Below, piece after piece: positions 55,145-62,063 of a stretch of 64,000 bases of DNA. The DNA comes from Halopseudomonas maritima (GTDB lineage: Bacteria; Pseudomonadota; Gammaproteobacteria; Pseudomonadales; Pseudomonadaceae), in contig NZ_CP079801.1 in NCBI RefSeq assembly GCF_021545785.1, positions 186,001 to 250,000 on the forward strand. Reading direction: 5' to 3'. The notes beneath the pieces were generated by a model. The model worked only from the letters and a program-made list of their open reading frames with translations, did no database searches and was not told where the DNA came from. The position numbers and the translations under genes were made by a program. Numbering within the stretch: position 1 is the stretch's first letter; every line of letters starts with the position of its first letter.

Positions 55145-55441
55145 ATGAGCGATCACATCTGCACGCCGGACTACTTTGGCGGCAATATGGACAACTGGCG
55201 CACAGCCTCAAGTCTATAAAAGCTCATCGCTGGAGACCGCGATGCGCAACGCCGTCCGCAAGACCCACAGCTATCTGACGACCAAGCACGCGCTCGGCGA
55301 AAACAACGCCATCTCAATGATCTCGGTCGCGGTGGACTTTGGTATGACTCAGGTGGCCGACGGCAACCTCGGCATGCACGCCACTATATTCACAAGGCGG
55401 TGTTTCCCGAGAACCAGGGCCGCCAAACCAAACCCTGCTAG
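55145..55441 (+). pseudogene. Relic of an acetamidase/formamidase gene
   Basis: Frame one, from an ATG at 55145, reads SDHICTPDYFGGNMDNWR then stops at 55217. A second frame reads SLETAMRNAVRKTHSYL...ENNAISMISVAVDFGMTQVADGNLGMHA to about 55382. A third ends HYIHKAVFPENQGRQTKPC with TAG at 55439. In FmdA/AmdA-family proteins GGNMD lies in the middle and the VAVDF...TQVVDGNxGVHAxIPK segment is the C terminus. So the N-terminal part and the stretch between are deleted, with two frameshifts. It is a remnant, not a working enzyme. Confidence 0.7.
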
Positions 55442-55595
55442 CTGAGCAGCCGAGCTGTCGGACAGTCTGAAACGACCACGCACAGCGACCGAGCAGCAGC
55501 GGAAAAAGCACACAGGATGGCGCGATCCGCACTTGTTTGCTGGTAACCTGCTCGCGACACTGGGCACACCAATAGTGCCCCGGTTGATCCATACC

Positions 55596-56693
55596 ATGAC
55601 ACAGCCTGCTCCCAGCGCATCCAGCGAGCACCTCGACAAGATCGTCAAGGGCTTGCGTGCCTGTGTACCGGAAAGCAGGCTGCAGGCAGCGCTGCAGCGC
55701 AATCAGCTACTGGCCCCAACCCGAGCGCAACGTATACCTCTGGCAGCCATACGCACGCTAGTGACCGAGCTGGCCAAGGAACAGCAAGAGCCTTGGTTGC
55801 TGGTCCGCGCCTTCAGCTATCTCAACTACACCGAAGCCTTTCTCGCGACTACCTATCTGGGCAACGCCCGCACCCTGCGCGATGCAATCAACCTGAGTAA
55901 ACGCTACTTCCATCAGAACAGCGATCTCGCCAGTCTTGCGCTGGAGTTGAACGGCAACCAAGCCAGTATTGTGGTAACACCAACAGCCGAAGCCCAGGCA
56001 ACCGACCAGCAATTGCTGGCGGCGTTGTACGCGGTGATGCGCACCTGCCAAGGCTTGGGTTTACAGCAGGCAAGCGCGGGCATTGCGGGGATGTCTGACG
56101 ACACCCGGGATGCTTGCCGGCGCCTGCTACGCCTCCCGGTCGCGGTCCTCTCCGGCGAGCAGCGCCTGGAACTGCAGTTTCCCGCAATGGAACTGGCACG
56201 TGCGCTGAATACCACGCAGCCCAATATCGCCCGCCTCGCACGCCGAGAGCGCCAGCTGATTCGCACCAACGCAGACCATTGCTGGAGCGAGTCAGTACAG
56301 TTGCTGCTGACTGCGCTGCTGCCTCGCGGTGAAACCCGGATCTCACGCTGCGCCAGCCTGCTGGCTGTGGCACCTCGCACCCTGCAGCGCAAACTGGCCG
56401 CAGAGCAGCAACCGTTCAGCGCACTGCTTGCCACAGTTCGTCAACGACTCTGCCTGGAGTACGTGCAGGCTGACCACGCAGATGACACACTCGCGCTGTT
56501 GCTCGGCTACCGCCAGACCAGCCAGTTCTACCGACAATTTCGCCTATGGTTCGGCTGCTCACCGGGCCAGCTGCGCTCACGCCTCACACCTGAAATAGCA
56601 AAAACAACCAAAACAAGAGGACGCATCCATGCGCCGCCACACCCTGCTTCCCGCCCTACTCCTGCCCCTTGCGCTAGCTACCAACGCCGCTGA
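55596..56693 (+). CDS. AraC-family transcriptional regulator with an arabinose-binding-like N-terminal domain
   Basis: About 365 residues. The N-terminal part matches the AraC_binding_N (ArgR/OruR-like, Pfam 12625) type, with LRDAINLSKRYFHQNSD and LELNGNQASIVVTP. The C-terminal helix-turn-helix pair is ISRCASLLAVAPRTLQRKLAAEQQ and LALLLGYRQTSQFYRQFRLWFGCSPGQLR. Such regulators control nearby catabolic genes, and its likely target is the downstream amidohydrolase. The reading frame runs on past the usual end, overlapping the next gene by 65 bases, so the original stop may be lost. The start at 55596 is a guess; no clear ribosome site is seen. Confidence 0.8.
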   Translation: MTQPAPSASSEHLDKIVKGLRACVPESRLQAALQRNQLLAPTRAQRIPLAAIRTLVTELAKEQQEPWLLVRAFSYLNYTEAFLATTYLGNARTLRDAINLSKRYFHQNSDLASLALELNGNQASIVVTPTAEAQATDQQLLAALYAVMRTCQGLGLQQASAGIAGMSDDTRDACRRLLRLPVAVLSGEQRLELQFPAMELARALNTTQPNIARLARRERQLIRTNADHCWSESVQLLLTALLPRGETRISRCASLLAVAPRTLQRKLAAEQQPFSALLATVRQRLCLEYVQADHADDTLALLLGYRQTSQFYRQFRLWFGCSPGQLRSRLTPEIAKTTKTRGRIHAPPHPASRPTPAPCASYQRR

Positions 56694-57950
56694 TAGCTCA
56701 CTCGATGAGCGCCTGACACAGGGCGCTGAAGCCATTCAGCCCAAAGCCATTGCCTGGCGTCACGATATCCACCAGCACCCCGAACTGGGCAATCAGGAGC
56801 AGCGCACCGCAGCCCTGATCGCCGAGCATTTAAGCAATTTGGGGATGGACGTAGAAACCGGGGTTGGCACAACCGGCGTCGTCGGGCTGTTGAAAGGCGG
56901 CAAGCCAGGCCCGGTAGTTGCCCTGCGCGCCGATATGGATGCCTTGCCGGTACTGGAGGCCACTGGCCTGCCCTTCGCATCCCAAGTCCGTCAACAGTAT
57001 CTGGGCGAAGAGCGCCCGGTGATGCACGCCTGCGGCCATGACGCCCACGTCGCCATCCTGATGGCAACCGCAGAAGTACTAGCCAGCGTTAAAGCCGATC
57101 TGCCCGGCAGCGTGAAGTTCATCTTCCAGCCCGCCGAGGAAGGCCCAAGCGACTATGCCTACGATGGCGAACGCCACTTCGGCGCCCGGCAAATGGTTGA
57201 GGCTGGAGTGATGAAAAACCCCGAGGTTGCTGCAGTGTTTGGCCTGCACGTCGCAGCCTCGATGCCAACCGGCCTGATCGGCTATCGCAGCGGCCCCGTG
57301 ATGGCCAGCTCAGGCGATTTGCACATCCGCGTACACGGCAGGCAAACCCACGGCGCTCAACCGTGGGATGGCGTCGATCCGATCGCTACCAGCGCGCAAA
57401 TCATCAACGGCTTGCAAACCGTAGTCAGCCGCCAGACCAACATCATGCCCGCCCCGGCGGTAGTCACCATTGGCACCATCAACGGCGGCACTCGCCACAA
57501 CATCATTCCCGAAGAAGTCGTCATGACCGGCACTGTGCGAACCTTCGGCGACGACGTACAACAGCAGGTAAACGAACGCATCGAGCGGACCGCGAAAGGC
57601 ATCGCAGAAGCGGCTGGAGCCAGCGCGGATGTGAAGATCATCGACAACTACCTGACCACCATCAACAACCCAATACTGACCGAAAGCATGGTGCCGACCC
57701 TGCGCCGTGCAGCCCATGATCGCGTAGTGGTCGCCCCCATGGTCACCGGCTCCGAAGACTTCTCGTTCTACGCCAACCAGGCCCCGGGTTGTTCGTATTT
57801 CTCGGCGTGACACCAATGACCCAGATGGGTAAGGCTGCGCCCAACCATTCGCCCGGATTTCTGATTGATGATGCAGCGCTGGTCACCGGCGTGCGAACAC
57901 TGAGCATGCTGGCAAGCGACTACCTGCAGCAGGCCCAGGCCGAGAATTAA
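56629..57950 (+). pseudogene. M20-family amidohydrolase (hippurate/IAA-amino acid hydrolase type), frameshifted near its end
   Basis: The gene starts with RHTLLPALLLPLALATNA, a signal peptide, then the M20 peptidase core: RADMDALPV, MHACGHDAHVAILMATA (metal ligands), IFQPAEEGP with the catalytic Glu, and the dimerisation domain VHGRQTHGAQPWDGVDPI. At about 57790 the frame ends QAPGCSYFSA-stop; the family C terminus LFVFLGVTP...NHSPGFLIDDAALVTGVRTL continues in another frame to TAA at 57950. Losing one T from a GGGTTTG run would explain it. AGAGGA precedes the ATG. A truncated protein may lack the last metal ligand (His in APNHSP). Confidence 0.83.
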
Positions 57951-58489
57951 CCAACGACCGCCCGGCGTCGGTCCAACCGGCCCGGGCTGCCTTCACGTGC
58001 AAGCCCACCCACCCGCTGGAACCTATCAAAGTCCTGGGGCGTGCCTGGCTCGGAGGCTGGTCCCCCCACTGCCGTCTTGACGCCTCCGCACGTTACGAAC
58101 AAACCGGACCGCTCTATGTCCGGGTCGGCGGTCAGCTTCAATCGATTGTTTAATCAACTGCAAAACGCGCAGCGGCAGGTTGTAGAACGCCATATTTCAG
58201 ATGTGAGCACCCGCCTCCGAGCACGCACCCGTTCCGGCGTACCCAGCCAACCAGAAAGAGTACTTTGGCATAAGCGGGCTAAAACCAATCCGGGCGATAG
58301 TGGAGAGGGGGCAGGCTTCCACTAGCCGCCGGGCAACCCAGCCTGGGATGCCCAGCGCATTCACGGTTGGTATGCAGAATGTAACGAAATAAACCTGCAC
58401 CAGCCACGCGCCCCTACCGGTGGCGCAGGAGCGGCTTGCCGGTCTGGGTTATGCGCGAATAGTGCGCCAGGTTTGCGCCGCCCGGGCGT
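57951..58489. other. Intergenic stretch with no supported gene
   Basis: I see no ORF here with convincing codon use or ribosome site. Near 58423-58448 the sequence GCAGGAGCGGCTTGCCGG resembles the core of a Pseudomonas REP element, but only one imperfect copy is present. Confidence 0.5.
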
Positions 58490-58523
58490 AAAAAAGGACC
58501 AAACCGCTAAGTGCTTGATCCTT
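58490..58523 (-). terminator. Terminator of the former tRNA-Pro gene
   Basis: On the minus strand AAGGATCAAG pairs with TTTGGTCCTT (one G-U), followed by a run of T. It lies 11 bases after the CCA end of the tRNA fragment, where a native tRNA terminator would be, which supports this as the original chromosomal side of the insertion. Confidence 0.7.
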
Positions 58524-58533
58524 CTTTAAAATA

Positions 58534-58580
58534 TGGTCGGGACGGAGCGATTCGAACATTCGACCCCTTGCACCCCATGC
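58534..58580 (-). other. attL-like site: displaced 3' fragment of tRNA-Pro(GGG)
   Basis: On the minus strand it reads GCATGGGGTGCAAGGGGTCG, then AATGTTCGAATCGCTC, then CGTCCCGACCA. This is the anticodon loop (ATGGGGT, anticodon GGG), variable region, T-arm and CCA end of tRNA-Pro, but the 5' half is missing. The T-stem strands GAATG and CGCTC no longer pair well, as expected for a copy free of selection. The integrase gene starts 188 bp away. An intact tRNA-Pro should lie at the far end of the island. Confidence 0.75.
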
Positions 58581-58591
58581 GCTTTTTTGGT

Positions 58592-58734
58592 GGATTCCCA
58601 CGGATTCCCATAGACGTTACCGGAAATCAAAAACCCTAGTAAATACGGGGTATACAGGCTAGATTAGCATCCACGAACGTCCACCACCATCCACCGCCAG
58701 CCACGCGAACCGGTGGGGCAAAAGTGGGGCAAAA
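58592..58734. repeat. Direct repeats between the att site and integrase, possible integrase arm sites
   Basis: GGATTCCCA occurs at 58592-58600 and 58602-58610 (10-bp period). GTGGGGCAAAA occurs twice in tandem at 58713-58723 and 58724-58734. Short tandem repeats next to int are typical of arm-type integrase or excisionase binding sites. Confidence 0.5.
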
Positions 58735-58767
58735 TTCTAAGCTACCGTTTTATACAAGGGGTAGACA

Positions 58768-60201
58768 GTGGCCAAGATTACCGCCAAGCAGCTTGAAGCA
58801 CTCACCACGAATGACGACGGAAAGACCCTCCGCGAAGATGGCGGATTGGTTGGTAAAGTACGTGCCGGTGTCCGCGGGATCACCGTACTTTTTCGCTACG
58901 AATTCAAGCTCGATGGCAAGAAAGGTGACCACCGACTGGGTAGCTGGCCAAAGAAGTCTCTAGCCCAAATTCGTGCTGAACGTGATGGCGTACGTGCAAC
59001 GGTCAGCAAAGGCGTTGACCCAACCTCCGCCCGCAAGGCAGCCAAGATCGAAGCGCAAGCCGCCATCGCTGCCACAATCGCTGAAGCCGAGCGGCAGGCC
59101 AGTGAGAGCAAGACCGTTCAGGATCTCTTCGATACCTGGCTGGCTGACGGTGTCGCTCGCCAGGACGGCAATGCCGAACTGCAGCGCAGATTCAAGAAAG
59201 ACGTCCTCCCCTTTATTGGCAAAACTCAGATCCGCAACCTGACAGACAAGGACCTACTCAGCGTCCTGCGTAAAGTCAAAGCACGCGGGCTTAACCGCTC
59301 TGTTGTGATCCTCAACAACGACTTAGGCCAGATGCTGCGCTGGGCCGAGAAACGCAAACCCTGGCGCCCGCTGATGGCTGACGGCAACCCAGCTGACCTG
59401 ATCGACGTAAAGAAACTACTTGATCACGACTACCAGGAAGAACGCGACCGCGTCCTGTCAGCCGACGAAATTCGCGAGCTCTGGAACATCTTCATCAAGC
59501 TGGAAGAGGACTACACCGCCCTGCCCGCCGGCAGCAAGTACAGCGGCATTCGACCAGTCAACGAGCGCGTGCAATGTGCCGTCTGGATTTGCCTTAGCAC
59601 CTTGTGTCGCATAGGTGAACTGCTCAAGGCCGAATGGAAGCACGTCGATTTGGAGGCCGGACGCTGGTTTATTCCAGCCGAAAACACCAAAGGCCAGCGC
59701 GGTAAACGCCAGGACCACCACATTTTCCTCTCGGACTTTGCAAAAGAACAGTTCCAACGCCTGCAGCACGAAACCGGCTCTACACCATTCGTGTTTCCAA
59801 ACCGTTCCGGCGATGCCCACGTCAACACCAAAACTGTCAGCAAGCTGATTGGCGACCGCCAATGTCGATTCAAGGATCGCAGCAAACCTCTTGCCGGCAG
59901 GCATCACGACGACAGCCTAGTTCTAGCGAAAGGTGCTAACGGCGAGTGGACACCGCACGACATGCGTAGGACTGGCGCAACCATGATGCAAGCGCTGGGA
60001 GTACCTCTCGACATCATCGACCGCTGCCAGAACCACCTTTTGGGCGGTTCCAAGGTCAGACGGCACTATTTGCTGCACGATTATGCTGAGGAAAAACGGC
60101 AGGCTTGGGAGATTCTTGGCAAAGAGCTGCAGTTGATTTTGAACTTGCCGGCCGCTCCACTCTCGCCTTCCTGTGGGCGTGTATCCCTGGCTGCTTACTG
60201 A
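58768..60201 (+). CDS. int: Tyrosine recombinase / integrase (P4-like, DUF4102 N-terminal domain)
   Basis: A 477-residue integrase. The N-terminal DUF4102-like arm-binding domain covers about 1-95 (FRYEFKLDGKKGDHRLGSWP), a core-binding SAM-like domain about 115-215, and the catalytic domain about 230-450. Catalytic residues visible are Arg281 (TLCRIGELL), His397 and Arg400 (HDMRR), a His in CQNHLLGG, and Tyr434 (RRHYLL). The start is GTG with AAGGGG upstream. It points away from the att fragment. It should insert and excise the island at tRNA-Pro. Confidence 0.93.
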   Translation: MAKITAKQLEALTTNDDGKTLREDGGLVGKVRAGVRGITVLFRYEFKLDGKKGDHRLGSWPKKSLAQIRAERDGVRATVSKGVDPTSARKAAKIEAQAAIAATIAEAERQASESKTVQDLFDTWLADGVARQDGNAELQRRFKKDVLPFIGKTQIRNLTDKDLLSVLRKVKARGLNRSVVILNNDLGQMLRWAEKRKPWRPLMADGNPADLIDVKKLLDHDYQEERDRVLSADEIRELWNIFIKLEEDYTALPAGSKYSGIRPVNERVQCAVWICLSTLCRIGELLKAEWKHVDLEAGRWFIPAENTKGQRGKRQDHHIFLSDFAKEQFQRLQHETGSTPFVFPNRSGDAHVNTKTVSKLIGDRQCRFKDRSKPLAGRHHDDSLVLAKGANGEWTPHDMRRTGATMMQALGVPLDIIDRCQNHLLGGSKVRRHYLLHDYAEEKRQAWEILGKELQLILNLPAAPLSPSCGRVSLAAY

Positions 60202-60245
60202 TCACCCCAGTATGCGTGGATTCGACAGTTCGGTCATTATCACTG

Positions 60246-62063
60246 CTATCTACCTAGGTCGAACCCCATCCAATCCCTGCCAGACCAAAGAAATCCGTCC
60301 TCTTCTGGTATGACAGGTGCGCCCTTCAGCCGCATAGAAAAATGTTGCCTCTTCTCTATTGTCTTGAGCGACCAAGTTGCCTGGCAAGCTCCGCATTGAC
60401 AATAGAAATCCTGCTGCTGCCCGCGCTCGAATCGCGCCGGATGTCCACAAAGTCGGGCAAGCGCTGCGATCTGTTCGATAGCTTCCTCGACGGCCTCCAC
60501 AACTTGCGTATTAGCTGAATCTTTGAGAGTAGCCTTCAGTTCGGCTACTTTCTGAGAATCGACTGGAGCGAGGAGCCTGACATGGGTAGACGAAATAGAT
60601 TCAAACTGTTCTGGCCAAGCTTCGGTTAGCTTTTTGGCCGGTGTGGGCAAAGGCCCCAGTTTTCGGCCATGACCTTGGAGCAACTGTCGCAACATCCACT
60701 CATCGATCAATCTCCCCATCTTCTCCACGACATAAAGGTCCAGCGGAGAGACTGGAAGACTCTGCGGAGACGCGACACTGTTTGGTACACCTGGCCAACA
60801 CGCAATGCGACCAGGCTCCAGACTCTCACTGACATTTACTGACGCGCCGAACCAGGCGATCGGCACGATCCTCAGGATAGATCCCTCAGACTGGGTTATG
60901 ACCCAATCATGCACATCAGGTCGGAGTGTGAAACTCCGCCCCGCCCAGCTGAAGACGAAATCTCCATCAACCCTGCGCAGACCATACCGTTCAAGCGCCC
61001 GCCTGATCACAAGACCAACGTAACTGACATAAGCCAGTTGCAACTGAAGTTGCCGCGCCAAGCGCTCTTCCGGGGGGAAGAGCTGCTCTTCCCGATCGTC
61101 TTTCAACTTCTCCCAAAGCGGGGGCAGATGACGATAGTGCGGATCGTGGTTGAGAATGTTTGTCCGGTGAACCTGGGCAGGAACCACAGATGCAGGAGGC
61201 ACCAGCGAATAAAGCCCCCTTTGCTTTAACCCTCTGATTGCACGCAACTGGGACTCCAAGTCGCTAAGTGCACTTTTTCCTGACTCCAACTGCATCCCGG
61301 TCTTGTCATCAAGATATGACTCCCCCCAAAGGCTGCAGATATCCTGGCGAAGTCGAAAATGCGTTTGCTCAGAATCTTGGAACTCCAACGCTCGCTCCAG
61401 TCGTGAATTGACTCCCCGGATGCGAGCCAATCTACGAGCAAGGTGTCGATCAAGGCGATCTAGTAGCCGCTTGTAGAGTCTGTTCTCATAGATGGCGTAG
61501 TCATCCTCGCTGAAACGTGCAAGAACCTTTCTCGGTTGAACACCACTGAGCGTCCGCTGCTGCCAGCAATCAGAGTGTGATGCCAGGTGACTTAACGACG
61601 AAGCCGCGAGGCGTCTAGCTCGTGCCACTGGTGCAACCAAGTCGTCATATCGAAGGTCTCTGCGGGGTCGGTCAGATATTGAATGTAGATGTCCATCTCT
61701 GAGTACCGCCGCCAAGTCGCGTTCAAGTTCCTCGAGCTCGCATTGGTCGGCCATCTCAGCGGGCAGCATGGGCGATACATTTGCATCATGTGCGTGAGCG
61801 ATTTTTCCGGCGATGGAAATAATCGCCTCTGCCGACAAATCGGAGTCCGCCTGATCATGGTCAGACCGATCGATAGCGAGCACCTGGGATTCAGTGCCTT
61901 GAATCCGGAGGACGCCCGAGCCGTCATCCGAGAGCAGATCGCCGGGCTGCAAGCGACTGTGTCCGTTGACCACGAGTGACTCAAGCAAGCAGTACCGCCC
62001 CGGTAGAAGCGCTGCGGGTAAGCGGCTGAGTTTGTTACCCGTAAGGCGGTCCAGAAGCATCAT
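60246..62063 (-). CDS. DUF2357 (McrC-like) protein with a C-terminal zinc-ribbon-like motif
   Basis: A 605-residue protein. An N-terminal beta-rich part (1-150) is followed by the DUF2357 signature DYAIYENRLYKRLLDRL near 188-204, helices, then a region shaped like the McrC PD-(D/E)xK nuclease core: FTLRPDVHDW near 378-387 keeps PD, but the strand where D/ExK is expected reads RIVPIAW (398-404). The end carries CGH (539) and YCQCGAC (554-560), a possible zinc ribbon. It overlaps the AAA+ gene by ATGA and is surely its partner. I infer an anti-phage or restriction role, with a probably inactive nuclease fold. Confidence 0.75.
   Translation of the reverse strand: MMLLDRLTGNKLSRLPAALLPGRYCLLESLVVNGHSRLQPGDLLSDDGSGVLRIQGTESQVLAIDRSDHDQADSDLSAEAIISIAGKIAHAHDANVSPMLPAEMADQCELEELERDLAAVLRDGHLHSISDRPRRDLRYDDLVAPVARARRLAASSLSHLASHSDCWQQRTLSGVQPRKVLARFSEDDYAIYENRLYKRLLDRLDRHLARRLARIRGVNSRLERALEFQDSEQTHFRLRQDICSLWGESYLDDKTGMQLESGKSALSDLESQLRAIRGLKQRGLYSLVPPASVVPAQVHRTNILNHDPHYRHLPPLWEKLKDDREEQLFPPEERLARQLQLQLAYVSYVGLVIRRALERYGLRRVDGDFVFSWAGRSFTLRPDVHDWVITQSEGSILRIVPIAWFGASVNVSESLEPGRIACWPGVPNSVASPQSLPVSPLDLYVVEKMGRLIDEWMLRQLLQGHGRKLGPLPTPAKKLTEAWPEQFESISSTHVRLLAPVDSQKVAELKATLKDSANTQVVEAVEEAIEQIAALARLCGHPARFERGQQQDFYCQCGACQATWSLKTIEKRQHFSMRLKGAPVIPEEDGFLWSGRDWMGFDLGR

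Noticed and set aside
55145..55219. 24-residue small protein gene with a GGGAG ribosome site
   Set aside because: Its sequence CTPDYFGGNMDNW fits the middle of acetamidase/formamidase, so it is better read as part of the relic.
58197..58400. 67-residue minus-strand frame before the island
   Set aside because: No ribosome site, no family resemblance, mixed composition; not supported as a gene.
58490..58600. Functional tRNA-Pro gene
   Set aside because: Only the 3' half is present and the T-stem no longer pairs; upstream sequence does not give acceptor, D-arm or the 5' anticodon stem.
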